From contig JAHELU010000009.1 in the NCBI GenBank assembly GCA_024644005.1, forward strand, positions 1-41,501: a DNA stretch of 41,501 nt. Direction: 5' to 3'. The notes below the pieces were generated by a model. It was not told where the DNA came from, did no database searches, and saw only the letters and a list, made by a program, of their open reading frames with translations. The stretch's first letter is position 1. Every line of letters starts with the position of its first letter. Both the position numbers and the translations under genes were made by a program. This document shows, one piece after another, positions 18,765 through 27,658 of the stretch. The DNA comes from Acidimicrobiales bacterium. Lineage in GTDB: Bacteria; Actinomycetota; Acidimicrobiia; Acidimicrobiales; SZUA-35.

Positions 18765-20207
18765 TCAGGCCTCGGCGAGGAGCTCCTCGTAGGCCCGTTC
18801 CACGTCTTCGCGCAGCGCAGCGGGCTCTGTGATGGCCGCAGGATCGATGGTCATGGCCAGGTGCATCGTGTCGAGATAGGAGATGACGGCAACGATCATC
18901 GCGGACCCCGCGACAGGGCCCGGTGCGAAGATCCCGGTCATCTCGTGGCCACCGATGTAGAGCTGCTTGCTGGTCGACCGCACGTTGGTGGTCGCGAAAT
19001 CGATGCTGGCAGCCTGGGCCCTGGCCGTGCTCGTTGTCAACGAGGTCGGTAGCAGGTTCACCACCCCGGCCAGGCCCCCCATCATGCCACCTCCGTACAC
19101 CTTCGACCGCTGCTGCCCGACACGTTCCTGGACGGCCCGGACCCGGTCTTCGACGCTCATCGGGCCGGCCGGTACCTGCACACGGACCGGCGTGAAGGAG
19201 TTGCCCCCCTCGGCGCTGTCGGTTCTGGTCGAGACGACGAACGAGGTGTTGAACGCCTCGGCTGGGCGCCCCCGGGCCTCGTGATGGGCGACCGCTCCGT
19301 TGATCAGGCCGGTCATGAAGACATCGTTGACCGAGGCGTCGAGGGCCTTGGCCGCACGCTTGACGTCGCCGAGCGGGACCCGGAGGATCTCCAGGTGTCG
19401 GTGCCGGGAGCGTCCGGTCCACAGCGGCGAGCCGGCGTTGCCGGCGCCATCGTCCTGTCCCTGCTGGACTTGGGATGCCACCATGCGGCCGTACTTCTGC
19501 GCCGACTCCGCGGTGTCGAGCCAGATCCCGGGATCGGCTGCGGCGAGGGACGCTCTGGCCATGACGGCCCGGCCGATCTTCGGTGGCGTGGCCACGACGT
19601 CGACGGCCCGCTTCGACCAGCCGCTGCGGCCCCGCTCCCGTTCCTCGGCGGCGCACGTCTCGGCCACCAGCGCATCGAGATCGACCTCGTCCGGAACGGG
19701 CGTGTCCGGGTCACGGACCATGAACCGCTCCTGCATCCTGGCCATGCCGTAGCCGTCTGCGATGGAGTGGTGGAGCTTCATCAGCAGTGCCGAGCGGTCG
19801 CCGTCGAGCCCGCCGATCAGCGTCACCTGCCACAGTGGCCTGGTCCGGTCGTAGGGCTCCTGCATGGCCAGGGCGACGTAGTCCAGGAGCCCACGCTCGC
19901 TCCGATCGCCGGCGAGGACGACGTGGCGGTAGTGGTACCGGAAATCGAACTCGGGATCGGCGGCCCAGGTCGGCCGCTCGTATCGACCGATGCCCGGCAT
20001 CACTCGCTCCCGCAACCGGGGTAGGGCGGCAACCGCCGCACGGAGCCACCGCTCGAACACCTCGCCGTCGACGTCGCCGTCGATGATGCTGAGCGACCCG
20101 CCGCTCGGGTTCAGCCACGGGTCCTTCTCGATGTTCCACATCAGGGCTTCGGCCGGCGACATCTGGCGCTCGAAGCGCGATCCTCGTCCCTGCGATTCGG
20201 AGCTCAT
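18765..20207 (-). CDS. WS/DGAT-family wax ester synthase/acyl-CoA:diacylglycerol acyltransferase (divergent N-terminus subclass)
   Basis: LHHSIADGYG (HHxxxDG). Starts MSSESQGRGSRFERQMSPAEALMWNIEKDPWLNPSGG; start overlaps the upstream stop (20204-20207 ATGA). Confidence 0.93.
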   Translation of the reverse strand: MSSESQGRGSRFERQMSPAEALMWNIEKDPWLNPSGGSLSIIDGDVDGEVFERWLRAAVAALPRLRERVMPGIGRYERPTWAADPEFDFRYHYRHVVLAGDRSERGLLDYVALAMQEPYDRTRPLWQVTLIGGLDGDRSALLMKLHHSIADGYGMARMQERFMVRDPDTPVPDEVDLDALVAETCAAEERERGRSGWSKRAVDVVATPPKIGRAVMARASLAAADPGIWLDTAESAQKYGRMVASQVQQGQDDGAGNAGSPLWTGRSRHRHLEILRVPLGDVKRAAKALDASVNDVFMTGLINGAVAHHEARGRPAEAFNTSFVVSTRTDSAEGGNSFTPVRVQVPAGPMSVEDRVRAVQERVGQQRSKVYGGGMMGGLAGVVNLLPTSLTTSTARAQAASIDFATTNVRSTSKQLYIGGHEMTGIFAPGPVAGSAMIVAVISYLDTMHLAMTIDPAAITEPAALREDVERAYEELLAEA

Positions 20208-21676
20208 GCCTTGCGCCTCTTCAGCTTCAAGGCCTTGAAGAGCGTGTCGATCTCCTCGAGGTGGAGATCGACCAGGAGCTCCAGATCGGGGACGAGCTCC
20301 CGGCACGAGACGAGTCCGATGTCGAGCGTGTCGAGGTAGCTGTGGACCGTGATGTTGAGCCCCATGCCCTCGGCGATGGTGGAGACCGGGTAGTAGTGCT
20401 GCATCTCGGCACCGGCGACGTACAGCGGTTGACGGGGACCCGGGACGTTGGAGATGACGACGTTCACCACCGGATTGGTCTGGTCGGCCAGTCTCATCGA
20501 GCTGGCGAGCCTCGCGGCCTGGACGGCCAGTGCCGGCGAGGAGAAGTTGGCCAGATCGACCAGGGCGTCGGCAGGCACCATCTCGAACTGGTCCTTCGCC
20601 GCCTCCATCGCCACCCGCGTGACCTCGATCCGCTCGAGCGGGTCGTCGACGTTGGTCGGCAGCGCGGCCACGAGTCCCGAGACGCGATTGGTCCATCGGT
20701 CCGCCTCGTCCCCGGTCCGGATCGAGACCGGGACCATGGCCTGGAGCGGTTCCTCCGGGAGGGCGTCGTGGTGGAGGAGGTACTGTCGCAGCGCGCCGGC
20801 ACAGATCGCCATGACCACGTCGTTGACGGTGGCACCGGCCTTGGTCTTGAGCTTCTTGATGTCGCTCAGTGGCACGGAGCGCATGGCCAAGCGACGGTGC
20901 GGGGTGATCGACCGGTTGAACGGCGTCCGCGGGGCCGTCATCGACGGGGTCCCGAGCTGATCGTCGCCGTTGGTCGATGATCTTCGGGACCTCGGCAGCT
21001 GCCGCCTGGCATTGGCCACCATGGTCTCCAGCCCCCGGTTGCGGGTGATCTCGGCCATCTGCTGCAAGGCATTGAGCTGGACTCTGGCCAGTCGAGCCGG
21101 CCGTCTCATGTAGGAGCTGACCGTGCGGCTCAACAGCTCGAGGTCGGTCGGGATCGAGTCGGGCTTCCACACGCCCTTGTCCGGCGCGATCTCGTCACCG
21201 GCCGGATCGGCGTCCAGCAGGATCGTCAGGAGCTCGACGCCGGAAGCACCGTCGACGGTGGCGTGATGGATCTTGGTCAGCACGGCGAAGTCGTCGTCCT
21301 CGAGGCCTTCCATGACGTAGGCCTCCCACAGCGGCTTGCTCCGGTCCATGGGCCGACCGATGATCCTCGCCACCTGGGCCGCCAGTTGCTCGAGGTCACC
21401 CGGTGGGGGAATGGCGATGTGGCGAACGTGGAAGTCGATGTCGAAGTCGGGATCGTTGATCCAGTAGGGGTGATCCAGTCCCATCGGGACCTCGACCAGC
21501 CGGCGGCGGAACGGATCCAGCAGGTGCAGCCGGCTCTCGACCTGGGCCTTGAAGGCCTCGTACGGCTGGTAGTCCGGGGTGGGGCGACGATAGATGCCGA
21601 GCCCGCTCACGTGCCCGAACGACCTCGGCGTCTCCATGTAGAGGAAGCTGGCGTCGAGTCCGGTCAGTTGTTTCAT
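20204..21676 (-). CDS. WS/DGAT-family wax ester synthase/acyl-CoA:diacylglycerol acyltransferase (canonical N-terminus)
   Basis: MKQLTGLDASFLYMETPRSFGHVSGL; IHHATVDGASG (HHxxxDG); VVISNVPGPRQPLYVAGAEM. Confidence 0.96.
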   Translation of the reverse strand: MKQLTGLDASFLYMETPRSFGHVSGLGIYRRPTPDYQPYEAFKAQVESRLHLLDPFRRRLVEVPMGLDHPYWINDPDFDIDFHVRHIAIPPPGDLEQLAAQVARIIGRPMDRSKPLWEAYVMEGLEDDDFAVLTKIHHATVDGASGVELLTILLDADPAGDEIAPDKGVWKPDSIPTDLELLSRTVSSYMRRPARLARVQLNALQQMAEITRNRGLETMVANARRQLPRSRRSSTNGDDQLGTPSMTAPRTPFNRSITPHRRLAMRSVPLSDIKKLKTKAGATVNDVVMAICAGALRQYLLHHDALPEEPLQAMVPVSIRTGDEADRWTNRVSGLVAALPTNVDDPLERIEVTRVAMEAAKDQFEMVPADALVDLANFSSPALAVQAARLASSMRLADQTNPVVNVVISNVPGPRQPLYVAGAEMQHYYPVSTIAEGMGLNITVHSYLDTLDIGLVSCRELVPDLELLVDLHLEEIDTLFKALKLKRRKA

Positions 21677-22737
21677 CGGTCTTCTCCGGGGGAGGTCGGT
21701 TGGCTGGCGAGCGCGGCCTCGATGAGGCCGTGGAGCTCGTGGATCGACTCGGTGGGACGACCGAGCTCGAACGCCTCGGCTGGGGTCGCAAGGCCGTTGA
21801 CGACGAGGTGGACCAGGTTGATGAGTGGGGTCTGAACACTTGTCCGTCGAGCCAGTTCCAGCATGTTGTCGACGCTCTTCACCCCTTCGGCCACCATGTT
21901 GGTGGTGGCGGAGATCTCCTCGACGGTCCGGCCCGCCGCCAGCTCCCGGCCGAAGTGATGGTTGCGGCTCTCAGAGCTGAGGCAGGTGGCCACGAGGTCG
22001 CCCTGGCCGGCCAGGCCGAGGAACGTCTCGGGTCGGGCGCCGAGGGCCGAGCCCAGGGACGCCATCTCGACCAGGCCCCGACAGATCAGCGCCGAGATCG
22101 AGTTGTGCCCGTGGTCGAGCCCAGCTGCGATACCGGCGGCGACGGCGATGACGTTCTTGATGGAGCCGCCGAGCTCGCAGCCGATGATGTCATCATTGGT
22201 GTACACATCGAATCGGGGACCGCTGAACACCGGCTGCAGCCCGTGGGCCAGGTCGAGGTCCCGGAAGGCCAGCACGGTCGCCGCCGGCTGGCCGCGCACG
22301 ATCTCACGGGCCAGGTTCGGTCCGCTGAGGACCCCGACGGTCTCGTGCCCGCCGAGTGCCTCGCCGATCACCTGTGTCGGTCGCAGCAGCGTCTCGTCCT
22401 CGATGCCCTTGGAGAGGCTGACGATCGGGACCGTCGGCGCCACCGAGCCACGAAGCCCGCCGACGACACGTCGGATGTACTGCGTCGGCACGGCGACGAC
22501 GATCAGCGAGATGTCCCGGGCGGCCTCGTGGATGTCGCCGGTGGCCCGCAGGGCAGGTGGCAGCTGAACCTCCGGGTGGAACAGCGGGTTCTCGTGCCGC
22601 TGGTTCACCGCCTCGACGATCTCGTCCTCGAGGGCCCAGAGGGTCACCGCATGACCGTGCTCGGCCAGGAGGGCCGCCATCGCCGTGCCCCACGAGCCGG
22701 CGCCGATCACCGCCACTCGTTTGTACTCGTCGCTCAT
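21673..22737 (-). CDS. gpsA: NAD(P)-dependent glycerol-3-phosphate dehydrogenase
   Basis: VAVIGAGSWGTAMAALLAEHGHAVTLW, CELGGSIKNVIAVAAGIAAGLDHGHNSISALICRGLVEM; ATGA overlaps at both ends. Confidence 0.97.
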   Translation of the reverse strand: MSDEYKRVAVIGAGSWGTAMAALLAEHGHAVTLWALEDEIVEAVNQRHENPLFHPEVQLPPALRATGDIHEAARDISLIVVAVPTQYIRRVVGGLRGSVAPTVPIVSLSKGIEDETLLRPTQVIGEALGGHETVGVLSGPNLAREIVRGQPAATVLAFRDLDLAHGLQPVFSGPRFDVYTNDDIIGCELGGSIKNVIAVAAGIAAGLDHGHNSISALICRGLVEMASLGSALGARPETFLGLAGQGDLVATCLSSESRNHHFGRELAAGRTVEEISATTNMVAEGVKSVDNMLELARRTSVQTPLINLVHLVVNGLATPAEAFELGRPTESIHELHGLIEAALASQPTSPGEDR

Positions 22738-23264
22738 CCGGCCTTCTTCGAACCGGCCCGCTTGGCGCCGGCCTTCTTGGAACTGGTCTTCTTCGGGCCG
22801 GCCTTTTCCGGGCCGGCCTTCTGGCCGTCGTCGGTGTCGGCCGGGGTTTCGTCTGCCCGATCGGCAGAGGAGTCGGAACTGCCGCGGCGGAGACCCTGCC
22901 CCGTCATCAGGGCCATGATGTTGGCGAACGGCTCCTGGTAGGCGACGATCTGCTCGCCGGCCAGCGCCAGTCGCTCGGCCGTGATCTCGATGTGAGCCAG
23001 CCGATCGTCGAGCTCGCTGAGCTGTTGGCGCTGCTCCGCCAGCTCGGCTCGCAACGCCTCGATCTGGGCCAGGGGGGGACCGAACGCGTCCATCATGTCG
23101 CTCATGGCCTTGACGGCGTCCGTCGGGAACATCAGCTGGGAGATGCCGTCGAGCACGGCCTGGCGCTGTTCTGCCGACATCGTGTAGCGGGCGAACGACT
23201 CCTGCATCCGCCGGAGCGCGTCGCGTCCGGCCTGGATCGTGTCGAGGAAATCGGGCTCAGCCAT
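22734..23264 (-). CDS. coiled-coil/phasin-like protein with lysine-rich KKAG tail
   Basis: MAEPDFLDTIQAGRDALRRMQESFARYTMSAEQRQAVLDGISQLMFP...AQIEALRAELAEQRQQLSELDDRLAHIE; tail KAGPEKAGPKKTSSKKAGAKRAGSKKAG. Overlaps both neighbours by a few nt. Confidence 0.75.
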   Translation of the reverse strand: MAEPDFLDTIQAGRDALRRMQESFARYTMSAEQRQAVLDGISQLMFPTDAVKAMSDMMDAFGPPLAQIEALRAELAEQRQQLSELDDRLAHIEITAERLALAGEQIVAYQEPFANIMALMTGQGLRRGSSDSSADRADETPADTDDGQKAGPEKAGPKKTSSKKAGAKRAGSKKAG

Positions 23265-24729
23265 CGAGCACCACACCTCCAGCGGCGAGGAGCTCGCCAT
23301 AGGCTTCGGTCATGCAGTCGGTCAGGTCGCCGGGGTCGTCGACTGCAGCAGGGTCGATGAACATCCCGATGTGCAGGTTCCCGTTGTAGGAGATGGTCGT
23401 CATGTTGAAGGCGGTACCGGCCACCGGACCCATGGTGACGGTCTCCAGGACCTCTGCGCCGGACATGAAGGTGGGGAACGGAGCGGCTCGCAGGTTGGAG
23501 GTGGCGAAATCCATCTTGGCCGCCTGCGACCTGGCGAGCTGGGTCACGACCGATGTCGGCATCAGGTTGGCCAGACCGGCGAGACCGCTGAGGGCCCCCT
23601 CGCCGCTGATCGCCTCCCGCTTGGCCGCCATGCGGTCCCGAACGTCGTGGAGGCGCTCCTCCGGTGACAGGTCGCCGCCCGGGATCTGAACCGGGGTCGG
23701 GGTGAAGGAGTTGCCGCCGATCGCCTTGTCGCTCCTGGTGCTGACCACGAAGCTGATGTTGAGTGCCTCGACCTCGGTTTCGCGGCGGGAGTGATAGGCC
23801 AGGGCGCCGTTGACGGCCCCGGCGACGAACATGTCGTTGACGCTGGCCCCCATGGCCTTGCCGGCGGCCTTGACCGCGTCGAGCGGGATGACCAGCGACT
23901 CGAGGTGTCGCCGGCGCGATCGGTTGGTCCACAGCGGTGAGCCGCCGGCGGTTCCGCCTTCTGCCGGGCTGAGTTGCCTGACCGCCTCGCCGACGTTTCC
24001 GACGAGGTCGCCGACCACGTCCTGGGCACGACTGGGATCGGCCGACCACAGCGCCGCCTCGCCCATCGCCCGCTTGGCGATCCCGGCCTGCCGCCGCCAG
24101 ACGTGGCCGAGCGACTGGGTGGCGGAGCCGAGGGTCGACGCCCGCTCGCCTCCCCGGTCCTCGTCCCCCTCTGCGGCGATCGCCTCCTCGATCACGCGAT
24201 CGAGGTCGACGGCGGGGGGCAGATCTGCTTCTCGCTCGGCCTCCATGTACAGCTCGGACAACCGGACGGCCCCGATGCCGTCGGTTATCGAGTGGTGCAT
24301 CTTGGTGAACAGAGCCCCTCGCCCGCCCTCGACGCCGTCGATGACCACGAAGAGCCACAGCGGGCGGGTCCGGTCGTAGGGGTCCTCATAGAGCTGGGTG
24401 GCGAGATCGTAGAGCTGGCGAATGGTGCCCGGGGCCGGTAGCCCGATGTGGCGGAGGTGGTAGCCGAGGTCGAACTCGGGGTCCGTCGACCACGTCGGGG
24501 GCGACAGCCGGCCGAAGCCGGACACCACTCGCTCCCGGAGCCGAGGGATCTTGGACACCGCATAGGCCATTCGATGGCGGAGCTGGTCGACGTCGATCGG
24601 TCGATCGAGCACCGAGACCATGGCGCCGCTCGGGTTGAGCCAGGGGTCCTTCTCGATGTTCCACATCAGGGCTTCGGCATCGGACATCTTGCGCTCGAAG
24701 CGCTGCTCTCGTTCTGGGCGTTCTGCCAT
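23257..24729 (-). CDS. WS/DGAT-family wax ester synthase/acyl-CoA:diacylglycerol acyltransferase (divergent N-terminus subclass)
   Basis: RFERKMSDAEALMWNIEKDPWLNPSGAMVSVLDRP; MHHSITDGIGA (HHxxxDG). Confidence 0.93.
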   Translation of the reverse strand: MAERPEREQRFERKMSDAEALMWNIEKDPWLNPSGAMVSVLDRPIDVDQLRHRMAYAVSKIPRLRERVVSGFGRLSPPTWSTDPEFDLGYHLRHIGLPAPGTIRQLYDLATQLYEDPYDRTRPLWLFVVIDGVEGGRGALFTKMHHSITDGIGAVRLSELYMEAEREADLPPAVDLDRVIEEAIAAEGDEDRGGERASTLGSATQSLGHVWRRQAGIAKRAMGEAALWSADPSRAQDVVGDLVGNVGEAVRQLSPAEGGTAGGSPLWTNRSRRRHLESLVIPLDAVKAAGKAMGASVNDMFVAGAVNGALAYHSRRETEVEALNISFVVSTRSDKAIGGNSFTPTPVQIPGGDLSPEERLHDVRDRMAAKREAISGEGALSGLAGLANLMPTSVVTQLARSQAAKMDFATSNLRAAPFPTFMSGAEVLETVTMGPVAGTAFNMTTISYNGNLHIGMFIDPAAVDDPGDLTDCMTEAYGELLAAGGVVLDG

Positions 24730-24737
24730 CTTCTTCC

Positions 24738-26156
24738 TCAGGTGTCGGTGCCGGGCCGACGATCGGCCTCTTCTTTCGGGTTACCGGCATAACCCGGCGG
24801 ATAGGTCAGCGCCAGCTCTTCCTCGGTCGGCGTGTGGGGGATCCTGGCCTCGGGGGGCAGCAGGTCCACGATGGCCGACATGATCCGCTTCGTGTCGGCA
24901 TCCACGCTGCGGTAGCGGAGCTCGACCGGTGGTCCGACCCTGACCGTGATCATCGGCGGATCGGTGGTGTCCATGTTCGGCAGACGCTGGCTGCGAGGCC
25001 ACACCTTCTCGGTGCCCCACAGCCCGACCGGGATGACCGGGGCCTTCGTCGCGTGGGCCAGTCGAGCAGCACCCCACCGGCCCTTGAGCTCGGTCTCGAA
25101 GAACGCCGGACCTCGAGGGATCGTGCCCTGGGGCGCCATCGAGATCAGCTGACCCGCCTGGAGTGCCTGGATGGCCGCCTCCAGTGGTTCGTCGGACCCG
25201 GTGCCTCGATCGACCCGGATGCCGCCCATCATCTTCGACAGCTGACCGATGATCGGCGCATCGAACACCTCCTTCTTGCCGAGGAACCGGGCCGGTCGGC
25301 CCGCCTTGGCCAGCGTGAAGTTGACGGCGCTCGAGTCGAAGTAGCTGCGATGGTTGAACACCACGATGGCCGCTCCCTCCTTGGGGATGTGCTCGGTGCC
25401 CTCGATGTCGAACCTCGCGTTGGCTGCCAGCTCGGGCCGGTTGAGCGGGCGCAGCCAGTCCTGGAGCTCCCGGCCGGCCACCTTGACCACGCCGGGGGGG
25501 ACGTCGAGGTGACGGATCGGCCAATCGTTGAGCCTGGCCACGATCGTCAGCTGGGCGTCGGGATTCACCGCCACCGGGTGGCCGACGGTCCGCAGCATCG
25601 GGACGTCGTACACGCTGTCGGAGTACGCATAGCTGGCGCCGAGGTCGATCTTGTGCTCCCTGGCCCAGTGCTTGATGGCGGTCATCTTGTTCCGGCCCCA
25701 CAGGAAGCGGCCCTCGAGATGACCGGAGTAGACGTCGCCGTCGGTGGCCCACTCGGTGGCGAAGACGTGCTCCATGCCCAACCGGTCGGCCAGCGGCTGG
25801 ACGAAGCAACGAGGGCTGGTGGTGGCCAGCACGGGGAGCCGGCCGGCTTCCCTGTGCTCCTCGATGAGGATGCGACCATAGGGCTGGACCCGCTCGATGA
25901 GCTCCTCGGCTGCCGCCTCCATGGCCTTGGCGACATCCACGATCGGCCACCCCTTGGCCCCCCGTACGGCGTAGCGGGCCGCCTGCATGGCGAACGGGTT
26001 CTCGCCGACGAGCTCGTACACCTTGTAGAGGGCGTCGACGGCGGGGATCTGGGGTGTGCTCGAGACACCGGCCTCGGCGAGATGGTGCTGGAACACCGGG
26101 GCGGTGGATCCGGCGATCAACGTCCGATCGAGGTCGAAGATGGCGAGTGCGGTCAT
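24738..26156 (-). CDS. bifunctional HAD-IB family phosphatase / 1-acylglycerol-3-phosphate acyltransferase
   Basis: MTALAIFDLDRTLIAGS (HAD DxDxT), ASYAYSDSVYDVPMLRTVGHPVAVNPD, then PlsC NHRSYFDSSA (HX4D) and MAPQGTIPRG. Start ATG at 26156. Confidence 0.95.
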   Translation of the reverse strand: MTALAIFDLDRTLIAGSTAPVFQHHLAEAGVSSTPQIPAVDALYKVYELVGENPFAMQAARYAVRGAKGWPIVDVAKAMEAAAEELIERVQPYGRILIEEHREAGRLPVLATTSPRCFVQPLADRLGMEHVFATEWATDGDVYSGHLEGRFLWGRNKMTAIKHWAREHKIDLGASYAYSDSVYDVPMLRTVGHPVAVNPDAQLTIVARLNDWPIRHLDVPPGVVKVAGRELQDWLRPLNRPELAANARFDIEGTEHIPKEGAAIVVFNHRSYFDSSAVNFTLAKAGRPARFLGKKEVFDAPIIGQLSKMMGGIRVDRGTGSDEPLEAAIQALQAGQLISMAPQGTIPRGPAFFETELKGRWGAARLAHATKAPVIPVGLWGTEKVWPRSQRLPNMDTTDPPMITVRVGPPVELRYRSVDADTKRIMSAIVDLLPPEARIPHTPTEEELALTYPPGYAGNPKEEADRRPGTDT

Positions 26157-27658
26157 CTGGTCTCCTGGGTTCTCTTGGAGGATGTACGGGATCTGCGGGA
26201 GGTTCGGACGAGCTCGGCCGCCGCCTCCTCGATGCTGCCCATCAGCGGCCACAGGTCGTCGATCGCGTCCCGGCAGGCGAGGAGGCCGAAGTCGATCGAG
26301 CCGTTGTAGGACGACAGCGTGATGTTGAGCCCCGCCCCGTCGGTGATCACCGGCACGGGGAAGGAGGCGACGAGGGGGGCGCCGGAGCAGAACAGCCGGT
26401 ACTGGGGACCGGGGATGTTCGAGATCACGACGTTGAACGGCGGGTTCGTCATGTCGGCCAGCTTGGTCCTGGCCACCAGCCTGGCCACCCGGGCCGCAAC
26501 GGCCGGCGGTGCGAACTGGGCGAAGTCCTGCAGGGTGTCGGCCGGCAGGGCGGCGTGCTCGGTCTTGGCCAGCTCCATGGCCTCATGCGCCAGCCGAAGC
26601 CGTTCGAGGGGATCTGGTCGGTTCGTCGGCAGGGGAGCGATCATCGCAGAGATGCGATTGCCGGGCCGGCGGGAGTCGACGTCCGTTCTCACCGAGACGG
26701 GCACCATCGCCAGTACGGGATCGGTCGGGAGCTCGTGGCGGCTCTCCAGCCAGGTCTGGAGGGCGCCGGCGCAGATGGCCATGATGACGTCGTTGACCGT
26801 GACCCCGTGGCGGTCCTTGATCTCCTTCACCTCGTCGAGGGAGATGGAGCCGAAGGCATAGCGACGGTGGGCCGAGATGGACCGGTTGAACGACAAGCGA
26901 GGCGCAGCCAGGGCCGGTCGCGACAGGAAGTCGTCCGGCTGGTCGGGCTCCGGTACGAGATGGGCGAGACCGGGCGTCCGCTGCATTGCTTCCTGGATCG
27001 TGGCCACGGTTGGCGCCACCTGCCTGCGACCGGTCTGGAGCGCAGCCGCCAGGACTCGGCGCTGCAGCCTGACCTGGAGCCTCGGCTGGGTGGCCAGGGC
27101 GGCGAGGCCCCGGCCGAGCATCTCCATCGTGCTCGGGACGCGATCGGGACTCCAGGGCACGGCCTGGGCCGCCGCAGGCCGACTGTCGGCGCCGGTGTCG
27201 AGGAGCGTGGTCAGGACCTCCGTGCCGGTGATCCCGTCGACACAGGCGTGGTGGATCTTGGTGTACTGGGCAATCAGCCCGCCCTGGAGGCCCTCGATCA
27301 GGTACAGCTCCCACAGGGGTCGAGAGCGGTCGAGGGGACGACCGTGGAGCCGGCCGATCAGCTCGGCCAGCTTGGCGTCGTCTCCCGGTCGTGGTACGGC
27401 GATGTGACGGACATGGAAGTCGAGGTCGAACTCCTCGTCCTCGATCCAGTAGGGCCGATCGATCCCGAACGGGACCGTCATCAGCCGTCGACGGAACGGA
27501 ATCAGCTCGTGGAGCCGCTCCTCGACCAGCTGCTTCACCGAATCCAGGGTCATGGCGGCGTCGCCGGGGTCGAACAGGGCGAGGAACCCGACGTGGCCGT
27601 GGACCGTCGGCGTCTCGATGTTGAGGAAGTTGGCGTCGAGGCCACCGAGCTGCTCCAC
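26153..27658 (-). CDS. WS/DGAT-family wax ester synthase/acyl-CoA:diacylglycerol acyltransferase (canonical N-terminus)
   Basis: GTG start, VEQLGGLDANFLNIETPTVHGHVGFLALFDP; IHHACVDGITG (HHxxxDG); VVISNIPGPQYRLFCSGAPL. Confidence 0.95.
   Translation of the reverse strand: MEQLGGLDANFLNIETPTVHGHVGFLALFDPGDAAMTLDSVKQLVEERLHELIPFRRRLMTVPFGIDRPYWIEDEEFDLDFHVRHIAVPRPGDDAKLAELIGRLHGRPLDRSRPLWELYLIEGLQGGLIAQYTKIHHACVDGITGTEVLTTLLDTGADSRPAAAQAVPWSPDRVPSTMEMLGRGLAALATQPRLQVRLQRRVLAAALQTGRRQVAPTVATIQEAMQRTPGLAHLVPEPDQPDDFLSRPALAAPRLSFNRSISAHRRYAFGSISLDEVKEIKDRHGVTVNDVIMAICAGALQTWLESRHELPTDPVLAMVPVSVRTDVDSRRPGNRISAMIAPLPTNRPDPLERLRLAHEAMELAKTEHAALPADTLQDFAQFAPPAVAARVARLVARTKLADMTNPPFNVVISNIPGPQYRLFCSGAPLVASFPVPVITDGAGLNITLSSYNGSIDFGLLACRDAIDDLWPLMGSIEEAAAELVRTSRRSRTSSKRTQETR

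Noticed and set aside
18765-21170. 801-aa ORF suggesting a fused WS/DGAT
   Set aside because: The upstream part is the out-of-frame shadow of the neighbouring WS/DGAT (20204-21676). True start is ATG 20207, overlapping the stop.
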